Assembly: GCA_010094045.1 (NCBI GenBank)
Contig: ML986669.1
Span: 65,107 to 129,106 of the forward strand
Reading direction: 5' to 3'
DNA: 64,000 nucleotides
Source of the DNA: Lojkania enalia
Lineage: Eukaryota; Ascomycota; Dothideomycetes; Pleosporales
Shown here: piece after piece, positions 22,642 through 35,673 of the stretch
Layout: each line of letters opens with the position of its first letter
How positions within the stretch are numbered: position 1 is the stretch's first letter
Translations under genes and position numbers: made by a program
Notes under the pieces: model-generated
What the model was told of the DNA's origin: nothing
The model's database searches: none
Seen by the model: the letters and a program-made list of their open reading frames with translations, nothing else

Positions 22642-23927
22642 CAGCCAAGACCTCTCACGTGCCAGCCACTGGGAGCTGGATTAATAAAGCAGCAAGGCTG
22701 TCCCGGCCCGTGAGCAATGCAGTCGAGTGCGCTGATTGGCCCCACGGCTGAAAGACGCTGACCGCCATGCCGATCGTGGCCAGCCTAGGACGGGGGAGCA
22801 TGTCGGGGAGCACGCCATGTCGCTTGCCACGCTGCCGACGAGAAGAACCCGCCCAGTCGTTTATTGCTGTCGAAAGGTGCCTATTTGCGCGGCAGCCTCT
22901 TCCAGCACCGCCTTGGGCGACGAGGCGAGACCAGACGATACGAGCCCATCAGCATCAGGATCTGAAGTTGTTGAGATCACCACCCTCGCGCCTGGAATGC
23001 CGTCCCGATGGAGTTGAGCGTGCTGGGGGGCCGGAACGCCATACGTATTTCCAATTGCCACAAGCGGTAGGTGGGAAGAGCGAGGCCAACTCATTCGATC
23101 TGATAGAAACTGGCGATCGATGCAGGCAATGAGGTAGTGATGGCGCTTGCGAGGCTGATGATCCGTGCGACCCGGATTAGAATCCCAGTTAGACTACTGA
23201 CACCACTACAGTATCTGAAGACGAGAGTCTCCAGAAGCTCAAAGTCCAAGGCAGAACTACATGCACCAAATAATATCCTAAAACATCCTCAAGCTGATGA
23301 GCCAGAAATTGGCGCTCAAATCCGAGCAATACGGCATTCACAGCTCACTCAGCGCTCCTAGCGTCCATGTCCTGAAGATTTAGGCAATGAGTATCCCATG
23401 CTTACAGCGTGACTCTTGTGCGCGAATGCAATAGTAGACTCTAGCTGTCAAACTCCCGGGTTTCTGCAATCCAGATAAGCTTATCTTATTCCGGCATTCA
23501 CTAAGCTGTGCGATTACTTTGCAAAAGCAATGCGGGCGCCCACGTGGTGGTGCATGTAGGTATGCGTCGGCCCACCACTGTCCTGCAGGCATTGCCTTGG
23601 AATGCGACAACCTATTTGATCTGGCGCCATCAGTTCTGTTAGTTCTAGTTCTGTCAAAAATCGAGCGTTTGTGATGCTTTCCTGGTGTTGGGTTCTATTC
23701 TGGATTGGCTAGAGAAGTTACCTAGCGAAATAGAAGCCTATACAGTCCCAAGTAATCGACGCTCACAACCAAGCCTTACGTAGCCGCCAATGCAATATCC
23801 ATGCCCCCCCAGATGCATTGTAGAGATTATTTCCATTTCTGTGAGAATGCTCTATTCGCATGTATTCGAACAATTCGACGATATATCTAGCAAACTCGTT
23901 CCCAGCCATCTTAGAACATCATTCCGC

Positions 23928-24431
23928 CTACGACCCCCGATACGTACTCCACCCAAACGGCCCCAATAACACCGGAACATGGAAATGCTCCTCCTTCTGT
24001 CCTCCCCTCACCAAAAATCTCACCTGCACCTCTGGAAAAAATGTCTCGATGCCCCTAGCTCCAAAATACGATTCCGTGTCGAACAGCAGGCTCCATCTCT
24101 GGTCTTCTTTTCTCTGAAAAACTTCTTCTAAGGAAGGAGAAGAGGAAGGAGGTTGGGATTGGGAGGATGAGGGGCTGGATGGCGACCAGGCGGTCACACG
24201 GCCGTCCCCGTTGGTGGTGGAGCGGAAGGATAGGTCGGGGGCAGCGGAGTGGAGGGTTAGGAGGACGGGGATATTGGCCGCCGGGCGGCCGAGCGAGGTG
24301 TCGAGGATGTGGCAGGTAATCGGGGGTCGTTTGTCCGTCGACATCATTCCTCGTTCCGGGATTGGGTGGTCTAATTGGTGGGATAGAGCCTCTAGTCGTT
24401 GAGCTGGTTGCGTGGAAGTAGGTGTTGGCAT
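23928..24431 (-). CDS. 5-hydroxyisourate hydrolase (transthyretin-like)
   Basis: A single open frame of 167 residues. The enzyme hydrolyses 5-hydroxyisourate, the product of urate oxidase, in the purine-degradation route to allantoin, usually in peroxisomes or cytosol. The hallmarks are the N-terminal CHILDTSLGRPAANIPVLL, a central FDTESYFGARGIETFFPEVQ strand region, and the C-terminal FHVPVLLGPFGWSTYRGS. The final Tyr-Arg-Gly-Ser is the family signature, with the catalytic His in CHILD and the Arg in LGRP. The length is slightly above the usual 110-140 residues because of a Ser/Pro-rich loop (SPSSPSSSQSQPPSSSPS) and an N-terminal extension. An internal ATG pair (MMSTDKRPP) could be the real start. 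It lies between atfA and OPY2 on the same strand, with no sign of a shared role. Confidence 0.93.
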   Translation of the reverse strand: MPTPTSTQPAQRLEALSHQLDHPIPERGMMSTDKRPPITCHILDTSLGRPAANIPVLLTLHSAAPDLSFRSTTNGDGRVTAWSPSSPSSSQSQPPSSSPSLEEVFQRKEDQRWSLLFDTESYFGARGIETFFPEVQVRFLVRGGQKEEHFHVPVLLGPFGWSTYRGS

Positions 24432-25287
24432 ATAAGATGCTAGAGGTAGCGATGGACGGCTTCGTGTGTGTTACGAGCAACGTTATGAGACGAAGATTGC
24501 GGAGAGGGACGGGAATGAGGTGAGCTATGGGTTCTTTTGATCGAGGAATGGAGGCAGAAAATTTGTAGAGCAATTGATCGAAGAGGCAAACCTCGACCCC
24601 GCCAACCCACAGAAGGTCCTCATCGGCAGCTCCCGATGCCCCTCACCACCGCTCAACCCGCCGATCACCGCCCCTTTTACTAGACACTAACTCTACCTTG
24701 TCCTCAGAATTTGAGACGTTTCTCTCAGATAAGAGCATCTGATTCTCGTGTATTAAAGCCACGATAGATTCATGTAACCTTAATATATTGGCGGGATTGG
24801 CAAACCGTTTCACCTGTAAAGACCGATGGTTTCAGTATCCGATCTTCAACAAGCAAGTAAAATCTGACATCAGACTGCACTATTCATGCAATTGAAGGTA
24901 GATCATAGTATACATTGATAATATAGATATTGGTATCGATCGAATCATTGAGTCTTCTCAATTCATCGTGACTGACTACAAGGAAAGGTGCCGTCATGGC
25001 ACTTGCGGATATCAGAGTTCGCTAGACAGATACAAACCATATCCATGACTCTCGTAAATCGACGAGTCATCCAAACAAGCCACCAAATGCGTCCAAAAGT
25101 ATAATCGCCGAGATCTTCTCCAAATATAGGATATTATCTCGGGAAGAGAATCGAATGTAACGAGTCACAAGAACAATAGTGTGCCACTGCTGCCGTTGTA
25201 ACATCTTGCCCCGACCCCTTACGGCTCAGTGGCTTTCCCCAAAAACGCCAAATCATCCTTTGTCCATTTCTTACACTATACTGTCGC
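24432..25287. other. intergenic
   Basis: This holds the upstream region of the hydrolase gene and the 3' flank of OPY2. It is AT-rich near 24700-25000. No open frame is supported. Confidence 0.5.
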
Positions 25288-26793
25288 TCATAGATCACTT
25301 CGGTTATCATCAGAAAAGGGACTCTGGGTGCGCTTGGATGCCCGACTTCCGCGCTTGGATGACTCTTCCGAGATGGGCGTCATTGGGGCACGGAGGGCGC
25401 TTGTTCTAGAGTTGTGACGCTGGGGAACTTCTGGAGAGTCGAGGGAAGAGCTATCAGAGAAAGGACTCCGTAATGAGGATGATGCCTCGGAGAAGTTTGA
25501 GTTGCGGAGGAGACTACGCTTTGAGCGAGAGTGTTCATCGTCTTCATCCGACTCCGAATCAGAATCAAGACCTGCGGCCTGCCGTGCACGTGCATGGGCG
25601 ATGCCATCGTCCGTCGAAGCTACGGACACTTCTGTCAATGGCCGTACCTGAGGCACAATAGGCCCAGGGGAAGTGATGGTGTCCTCGCTGGAGCTGGAAG
25701 CCGAGCTCTTTGGAGGCGTATTGGTATCTGGCGTTTGCTTCTTCTTTGTGATGTTGAGTGCGCGCACTGGACCGAGGGTAGCAGTGCTGCGAACAGAGTT
25801 CTGCGGGCTAATCGAAGAGGTATTGCTACCCATGTGCGGCATCTGGATCCGAATTGGTTGTGCGTTGTGCTTGGGGTCAATTTGAGGTACAGGGGGTGTC
25901 TCGACGCCAGGGGTATCCATCGGACTGTTCGAGCCACTCGATTTGACGCTGACAACGGCCGCCTTTCCTCGGACAATGGTCTGAGCGGGAAGAGGAGAGA
26001 CAATGGCATTCTGGCGGTAAACGGTAGAGGCAACGCTGCCTCGTGCTAGACTGGGCGCAATACTTGTGCGAGCATAACTACTGCGAGCATCGGTGAAGCT
26101 GGAAGCCATCGAGTCTCGAATCTCTGGAACGAAGAAGTGCTGTTCGGAGGCCGAGTAGGGGCTGCTGAAACCGGATGAAGGTGACATGGCAGGGATTGGA
26201 GGTACCGGCGGGACGAGGAGATCTGGCGAACCTGGGCCTGAGCGGTTCGTGACGCCGGGGATGTAAGCAATCTGGATGATGTTGGATGCACGGGTGAGGA
26301 CAGAGGACGCCATGGAAGCAACGGTATGTGTGGATGCTCGAGTGCTCCGCCGTGACACGAAGTCGTTCTCAGCCTTCTCTTGCGGCACATCAACCTCCTG
26401 CCATTCTCCCTCATACCGCGCCTGTCGCTTGCCCTTGAGGCAGTACTTCCAGATGATGAATGTTACGATGACGATGAAGACCACGCCTCCTACCACTCCT
26501 CCTGCAATGGCCCCCACGTTGGGCCCGTCGCTTTTGTTGTTAGAGGTATCGGAAATGTCCGAGCCTTCTGGTACACAGCTGGTTCTAGCGCAAGCGTCGC
26601 AGCTAGCGGGAATTTGAATACAGATTTGGCCTTCTCCGCAGCCCTTTTCTGGACATGATGGTGCCCCCTTCTCGCACTGCAAACACCGCCGGAAGATGGT
26701 TCGCATCGCGTTGTCAACATCTGCAACCACGTTAGCATAGATATTAGACAAAATCATGACCGCTGGCCACGCACCACGGGTGATAGCTGCCAT
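25288..26793 (-). CDS. OPY2: HOG-pathway membrane anchor Opy2
   Basis: The reading frame is open for 501 codons from 26793. It begins with an extracellular eight-cysteine module, CLQCEKGAPSCPEKGC then CIQIPASCDACARTSC, typical of the Opy2 N-terminal domain. One membrane helix follows (GAIAGGVVGGVVFIVIVTFI), then a long Ser/Pro-rich cytosolic tail with acidic stretches. Known: yeast Opy2 recruits Ste50 and hence the Ste11 MAPKKK to the membrane in the Sho1 branch of the osmotic-stress HOG pathway. A very good intron (GTGCGT, branch GCTAAC, TTGCAG; 26774-26721) is exactly 54 nt, so splicing (exons 26793-26775 and 26720-25288, 483 residues) and retention both keep the frame. Retention adds the hydrophobic segment WPAVMILSNIYANVVA. 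The spliced form, MAAITRDVDNAMRTIFRRC, is my preferred model. Confidence 0.9.
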   Translation of the reverse strand: MAAITRGAWPAVMILSNIYANVVADVDNAMRTIFRRCLQCEKGAPSCPEKGCGEGQICIQIPASCDACARTSCVPEGSDISDTSNNKSDGPNVGAIAGGVVGGVVFIVIVTFIIWKYCLKGKRQARYEGEWQEVDVPQEKAENDFVSRRSTRASTHTVASMASSVLTRASNIIQIAYIPGVTNRSGPGSPDLLVPPVPPIPAMSPSSGFSSPYSASEQHFFVPEIRDSMASSFTDARSSYARTSIAPSLARGSVASTVYRQNAIVSPLPAQTIVRGKAAVVSVKSSGSNSPMDTPGVETPPVPQIDPKHNAQPIRIQMPHMGSNTSSISPQNSVRSTATLGPVRALNITKKKQTPDTNTPPKSSASSSSEDTITSPGPIVPQVRPLTEVSVASTDDGIAHARARQAAGLDSDSESDEDDEHSRSKRSLLRNSNFSEASSSLRSPFSDSSSLDSPEVPQRHNSRTSALRAPMTPISEESSKRGSRASKRTQSPFSDDNRSDL

Positions 26794-29992
<3,199 letters not shown>

Positions 29993-30570
29993 TCAGTCGT
30001 TTCTTTTCAGCGCATTCTGTAACCTAGCCGTATCGAGATAGGCGCGGACTTTTGTGATCAGGCCCTCCTCATTGAAGGACACGACCCAGCAGTATTCGTT
30101 ATTGTACTCCCTTCCTATGTATCTTGTCAGTGTGTGTCATCCATATCAACGTCTCTCCACACAATTCTGCACCCCTGCCTCCCTCCCTTCCCCCAAGAAT
30201 ATATCCCGCCTTTCAAGGAAACCCCAGGAATAGTAGAGAGAGGAGAAAGAAGAAAGGCGGAGAACATACCATCCCCTAACACTCCCTTCCCCCTCATCTC
30301 CACGCAAGCCCTCCCCTCCAACCCCCTCCCATCCGCCTCCGCTATCACCCCTTCCACACTCAACTCCATCGGTCGCAGCAGCACGGGCCCCACGCTCATC
30401 CAGCTATCCCGGAAAAACGATTCCTTTGAGTGCCAGTGGCCCGCCAGCGCATGCGATTCTCCGGTCACGTGCCAGTCAACATTGTCAACGACGTGGGCGA
30501 AGAAGGTGGCGGGTTGGTTGGCGGTGAGGTGGGTGAAGAGGGAGAGGACGTGGGATTTTGTTAGGGGCAT
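29993..30570 (-). CDS. NTF2-like / SnoaL-fold protein
   Basis: Two exons (30570-30270, 30114-29993; GTATGT..CATAG) give 140 residues. The pattern is that of the SnoaL/NTF2-like superfamily: an N-terminal helix pair (MPLTKSHVLSLFTHLTANQP), then a VDWHVTGESHALAGHW segment, and the C-terminal strands YNNEYCWVVSFNEEGLITKV followed by RAYLDTARLQNAL. Known: such alpha+beta barrels include polyketide cyclases, isomerases and many uncharacterised small proteins; fungal genomes carry dozens. No neighbour suggests a pathway, so the substrate cannot be inferred. The ATG at 30570 is preferred over the in-frame one at 30837, because the 89 residues between look like translated leader. Confidence 0.82.
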
Positions 30571-31360
30571 TTCGTGTGGGGTAGTGTGTTTTGGGATGGG
30601 GTTGACTATGGATTTGGTTTTTAGAATGTGTTTAAATCTGTGGAATGGTTGGGTTGGTGGATAGCAAGGCTGAGGCGGGGCCAGGCTGGGCAGGGCCTGA
30701 CGACTTTTTCGCGCGAGAACGAGTACGACGAAGGAACGGACGGACACTGCAGAGAAGGAAAAAAGAGCGACAGAAGTATAAAGACAGTAGCTGAGCAAAT
30801 AGTAGAGAAGATAGGAACTGCGACCTTGATATTTCACCGGTGTAGCGTCGAGATAAGATACTCAGGATCCGAAGGAAGCAAGAGCAAGCTAGACCTTAGT
30901 AGTCCCACCCCATAATAAGCCCGCCGCAAGGCTGACTTCGACACGTCCCCGTGGCTTTGGCGAAACCATTGCTTATACTCTGTGAGATGCTTCCTAATCG
31001 CGTTTCGCAAAGGGTTGAGTTGGGGAGCGCGCTGGTGACTGTACTCGGTGTTTGGCAATGCGCTAGGCCTTGTAACTTGCTCCTTCGCTGTGCCGCTTTA
31101 CCTAAGCTTATATCGAGAGCTTAGCATATTCCTCGTCGGGAGGATTGGCCGATTTCAGGTTGAGACCTCACGATGCGGTGACTGCATTTGGTAAATGGCG
31201 CGAAGGGGGTCCAAGTTTTTACAGGGTTTTGCTTTATTGACTGTCTTTAGCACCTGCCTCTCCATGAACTGCCCCCCTATATGATTACTAGCGGGAAACT
31301 GGTAAAACAGTGTACTTACGTGAAGGGCAGAACAAGATATTGAGCCCATGTACCTACAAG
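30571..31360. other. intergenic
   Basis: This is the upstream region of the NTF2-like gene. No gene is supported; small frames at 30628-31058 and 31155-31349 lack features. Confidence 0.45.
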
Positions 31361-31702
31361 CTAGGAAAATCGATGAAAGGTATCATACAACTCCAGCAAG
31401 GGGGAAAATCGTGTTAACTCCAGCAAAGGGAAGTATCATAAGGTTCTAGCAAAGAAGAAACCGATGATACAAACCATGAACTCTTAGGAAAGAGGAAAAC
31501 TGATAGAGGACATTACCTTTTGGTAAAAGCCGGAAATAGACGGGGGACATAGAATTTTGACGAAGGGGAAATCTAGTGTAGGACATGGACGTTTAACAAA
31601 GGAAAGAAAATAGATGGAGGGCATAACATCCAACAAAGGGGGCAAGCCGATACAGAATGCAAGGGGGAAAGGGATGCGGAGTGCGCCACCAAAGAAGAAT
31701 GA
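31361..31702 (+). repeat. diverged minisatellite, ~37-bp unit
   Basis: About nine or ten imperfect units of 26-38 bp follow one another. A rough consensus is GGAAAATCGAT, GGAGGACATA, and a CCAACAAAGG end. The clearest matches are the recurring (A/C)(C)AGCAAAGG or CAACAAAGG blocks and GGAAAAT(C/A)GAT-like starts, for example at 31363, 31403, 31490 and 31595. It lies just downstream of the 640-aa orphan gene (minus strand), so it could be transcribed in its 3' region. The unit boundaries are my own alignment by eye. Confidence 0.6.
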
Positions 31703-31775
31703 TTACAGAACCTGAAAATTCGGACGTCCCCAGGCCATAGTCAGAGTCAGGCTAGGTAAACAGTACGAATTAGCA

Positions 31776-33748
31776 TCAAAGATCATCGTGCTCTGGGCTT
31801 TTGTTGTCAAGGTCATTTCGGGTCGTCTCGTGAATCATGGCGGTTAGGAAACACCATTCCGAAGTTGTCAGTGTCCGGGTAAATAGATTGATGTGTTTCG
31901 TGGCCGCCGTACGGATTTCGTGGCCCTCAGGGTAGTTTCGGCGATCTTCAAGCGCTTTGCGGGCAAGGGGCACCAAGCACTTGATCTTCTCCTCTTTATC
32001 TTTCTTCCACAGGCATCTAGAAATGTCCTCCAGTGAGCGTCTAACAGCGTCCCTGTGCTCCTTCGTGTACATCTGGTTTTCGAGTACGCGCCACTTTCGC
32101 CTGATTGCCTTTCCAAGATTATCTTTCTGGTCGCCATTCAGCCAGTTAACATCTTCCAGCTGCTCTACTTTCATAACGTAGCCCTTCTCCGGGCTGGAGT
32201 CGATCATTGCAGATGCAGGGGCCAACAATTGGAAGGCAGGAATTTCTGTAGCGACCTTGGCCCTGCTTCGCCGACGGGACTGGGCCATGGGAGCATCAGA
32301 ACATTTCGGTGTTACTGGCTTGTCACCACAGGAGGACACTGGCGTACGGGAGATTGATTCGGTTTGTGGATTGGCTGTGCTGAAAGGTTCTCTGAGCGAT
32401 GTAACTGCCGGGTATTAGTATTGGTCCAGGTTACCGGGCAATATTACACAGTACCCATAATCGGAGACTGCGTGTTAGTGCTCTCAAATTGTGGGAGGGG
32501 ACCAATTATGTTTAAAGGGGCTGGGGTGAGCAACGGTGCTGATATGTTGAATGGAGCTTGTGTGACCATGTGTGGGGGTGTGTTGAACGGAGCTGAGTAG
32601 AGTATGGGTGGTGGGTTGAAGGGCGCTTGGGTAGGCATAGGTGGCAGAGTCTTCATGCGCGCAATTGTGCCCCTTGGCGCAAGCGTGTGTATCGGTGTGG
32701 AAGCGTTCATCGTCGGTAAAGAGAACGAAGGGTCAATGTGTGCCTGAGGAGATCTAGTCGGATGCGGGACTAGATTAGTCGGCGGCCGTGTCTCCGTTCG
32801 GCGCTGTTGTCCCACCATGCTTGCGTATGGGTGATTGATGATTAGGGGCTCAATACTTGAAAGGCAAAGAGACGGATTAGACGTTACTAGATATGCAGAC
32901 TGCTGAGGTAGCTGAACATTGCTTGGGCCTATGTTGGGCGCTGTCTGCTCTTGATGTAGATTTGCCCAAAAGATCTCCTCTGGGGGAACCCACGGTCTGA
33001 GGGAGGTGAGGGGCGAATTCTGCTGGTAAGTTGGCATTGGGCCGCGAGGCATGCCGTACGGCTTGATGATATCCTCCCTCTTTAAGCCCTTGAACTGAAT
33101 AGACTCTTGTGGAGTGTCGGGGTCGTAGAGGTTATTGGTATACGTCCCAAAGGGGCCAAAATCCTGTTGCAGTTCTTCCCAATCTTTCCGAGAAATGAGG
33201 CGCTCAGAGCTAGCGGACTCTGCGGATGCGAGCCCAGCATGAGGCACCGAGGGCATCTCCTCATTAGATCCTGGCGTAGGGCACCATGGAGGACTATCGA
33301 AATCCATTGGGAACGTGTCAGAGGGGTCGGGCGGTTCGGGACTTGAGTCTGACATCGCCCACGACATGTTGTTGACACCCGGCGTGCTCCAGTCAAAACG
33401 GTGCACTGCGGGGTCGGGGGATGCTGAAAGTGATAACGAAATGTTGGTAGGACCTGGCTCATCGAGCTCGAACGGGTACAGAACTGAGTTGGGTGGTCCC
33501 GACAAAGACATTGGCGTCTCGTTGTCGGCGAGCAAAATAGAGTCTGAAATAAGAACATTGCCAGCTTGGTCCGAAAGAGATGATGGCATAGAGTTGAGAT
33601 TCGTAGCGATGGAGTTAGGCGCCCAAAGAACTCCACCGGGTTGGCCAGCAAAGAGCAGAGGCATCTCGCTGTCTTCTAGCGGGAGTGGCTCGAACAAGAA
33701 GCTTGTGTCGCCTAGCAGGCTTGAAGACGGAAGTTCGTTCGGATCCAT
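31776..33748 (-). CDS. orphan 640-aa protein with APFN repeats
   Basis: Exons 33748-32455 and 32404-31776 join in phase (GTACTG..GGCAG), giving 640 residues. I recognise no family. Residues 1-200 are acidic and Ser/Pro-rich (starting MDPNELPSSSLLGDTSFLFE). About 200-250 has a more ordered piece, RKDWEELQQDFGPFGTYTNN. About 380-430 has four tandem copies of an (A)PFN or APLN motif, as in MPTQAPFNPPPILYSAPFN. The second exon encodes a basic, helical, structured-looking domain: WLNGDQKDNLGKAIRRKWRV and KCLVPLARKALEDRRNYPEG. A cluster of Arg (SRRRSRAK) precedes it and could be a nuclear signal. It is divergent from the OTU gene. A regulatory nuclear protein is possible, but that is a guess from composition. 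Confidence 0.75.
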
Positions 33749-34600
33749 TGCGGCTCAACAAGAAGCGAACGGAGCTCTGTCGGGAAAGGTGTGCGAGGGA
33801 AGAGGGGAGCAAAAAGGAGCAGCGGTGTTGTGGAGATGGAGTTTCGGAAATGCAAAAGACCTCAAAAGAAAGCCCACGTGGGCCTAGCAATGCTGAGAAA
33901 CGCGTGAGATATGAAATGACTGCTCACTGATGCCAAGGAAACTTATTTCACGAGATGAGCAAACGGAGGTGAAAGAAAATAGAAAGGGAGCTAGCGGTGT
34001 AGTGGCTTGCGTTGGCCTATGAGGTTCATTACCTTGCTACAGCCTCTTTTTACTTGTGCAGCGAGGGAGAATGGAACGGAATCATTAGAGGGCCGTAGAA
34101 TCTAGAGTTCCGTTCCGGTTTCCAAGGCTCTAACGTGACCTTGCTCTACATGAGTAGCATGGCATCATATGCAGCAAACACGCATGTAGGTGTGCTCGTT
34201 GACGATGAATATAAACGATAATAAAAGTTCCTTCCTTAGAAAACAAAGTTGATAACCCAATGGGGGGACGAGGGGAGCAGAATGAGCTACCGCTGCTATG
34301 CCATTGAGGCTATCACACTAAAGGTTTATGATAATGCAACTGTAATATCAGTAGGGACATGTTCCTCTATCGCTGTACACTCATCGTGAGCAATCTTAAA
34401 TCTGTGAACCGTGAGAGTGAAACCATCAAATATAAACATCATCAACTTCCACCGATAGTGTTGAGGTGCAAAGGTGAGGGCACGCGGTTTGCACTAAACG
34501 TTCTCGGGGTATTCTTCTTCCGATCCGAGTCTCCGTGTCCAATGGGCCGACGTTTTCTAATTTTCTTGTGCTTGCTCGCCGTCACGATTTCTGAAGGAGA
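33749..34600. other. divergent promoter region
   Basis: The 850 bp between the orphan gene (minus) and the OTU gene (plus) must hold both promoters. The plus-strand frame at 34359-34802 only overlaps the OTU start in another frame. No separate gene is seen. Confidence 0.5.
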
Positions 34601-35548
34601 ATGGATGCACCAGAGTCCCTTGAAGCCTTGCAAGCTCGTCACAGAAAGGAGCAGCGCGACCTGGTCGCCCGCCTCACCCAAAAGAAGAAATCAGCGACGA
34701 AGAAGACCCGCAAAGGCATCAATGATGAGTGTGACAGGCTGGAGCAAGAGCTTAAAGAGCGGCAAGCACAAGAGCTGGCGACTCTCACCGGCGAGAATTT
34801 AGAGGAATCCCCAGGAAACGAAGGGGAACCAGAGGAGCAAGATGATGGACGGGTTAACGGCCTCAAGGAGGCAGTGGAGGGCTTATCGATATCATCACCG
34901 GAACGAGACGGAACGGCACACCCTGCAGCACAAGCGAATGGGCCGAAGAAGAAGCCCAACCGCACAAAAGCACGCCTCGCCCGTCGCGCCGCCGAACAGG
35001 AGGCGCTCGCCACGCAAGCAGCAGACGAAGCGGCAAACCTTCCTGACCTCCGCGAACAGGAGCGAGCGCGTATGAAGGAGTACCTTGGAAAGCACGGCCT
35101 GCAAGAGAAGGAGATAAGGGCAGACGGGCACTGCTTATATTCTGCGGTTGCTGATCAGATGGAGATGACAGGCCTGGATGTGAAGCCAAGGATACTACCA
35201 AAGATTAACGTGGAAGACGGTGTTCCGGCATACAAGATTGTGCGACACGCAGCCGCGGGCTTCATCGAGCAGAACCCAGATGACTTTGTTCCTTTCATGG
35301 AAGAGCCATTGGAACAATATCTGAAGAAAATTAGGGAAACTGGCGAATGGGGTGGACACATGGAGTTGATAGCGCTGGCGAAGACATATGGGGTCCAGAT
35401 AAATGTGCTACATGGCGACGGAAGAGTGGACAAGATTGAGCCCGAGGGTGCTAACTCGGGCGAGGGTCCCGAAGAGATTTGGCTAGGCTATTATAAACAC
35501 AATTTTGGACTTGGAGAGCACTACAATTCGCTACGGAAAACACCTTGA
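34601..35548 (+). CDS. OTU2: OTU-domain deubiquitinase (OTUD6/Otu2 type)
   Basis: A single intronless frame of 315 residues. The N-terminal half is a charged coiled coil (about 10-70, RHRKEQRDLVARLTQKKKSA) and a basic linker, as in OTUD6B/Otu2. The catalytic OTU domain fills about 155-315. The cysteine-protease motif IRADGHCLYSAVADQM has the catalytic Cys in D-G-H-C, and the C-terminal YYKHNFGLGEHYNSL supplies the catalytic His. GEWGGHMELIALAKTYGVQI is the family's central block. Known: Otu2/OTUD6 enzymes remove ubiquitin from ribosomal proteins and other substrates. Here all catalytic positions are present, so the enzyme should be active. It is convergent with the methyltransferase, with only 125 bp between stops, so the 3' UTRs probably overlap. 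Confidence 0.95.
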   Translation: MDAPESLEALQARHRKEQRDLVARLTQKKKSATKKTRKGINDECDRLEQELKERQAQELATLTGENLEESPGNEGEPEEQDDGRVNGLKEAVEGLSISSPERDGTAHPAAQANGPKKKPNRTKARLARRAAEQEALATQAADEAANLPDLREQERARMKEYLGKHGLQEKEIRADGHCLYSAVADQMEMTGLDVKPRILPKINVEDGVPAYKIVRHAAAGFIEQNPDDFVPFMEEPLEQYLKKIRETGEWGGHMELIALAKTYGVQINVLHGDGRVDKIEPEGANSGEGPEEIWLGYYKHNFGLGEHYNSLRKTP

Positions 35549-35673
35549 ATGCGAATAGTATTCTAGCCACTAGCGTGTGGTGTTGAGTTGCCAGGAGCAT
35601 CTAAGAACGGGCCTCTCTGGCCACTCAAGGAATGATATAGGCTCCGAAGATACGCTCTGAAGAGATCGACCCC

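Larger units (their letters stand above)
21920..23927. other. atfA upstream region and hydrolase 3' flank
   Basis: This 2 kb upstream of atfA is GC-rich for the first 1 kb and probably includes a long leader and promoter. An inverted CCAAT box (GATTGG) lies near 22734. Open frames on both strands (for example 22861-23094 minus) show no domains. No other gene is supported. Confidence 0.45.

Noticed and set aside
24055..24573. 172-codon minus-strand frame overlapping the 5-hydroxyisourate hydrolase
   Set aside because: It lies in another frame from the motif-bearing one and has no domain.
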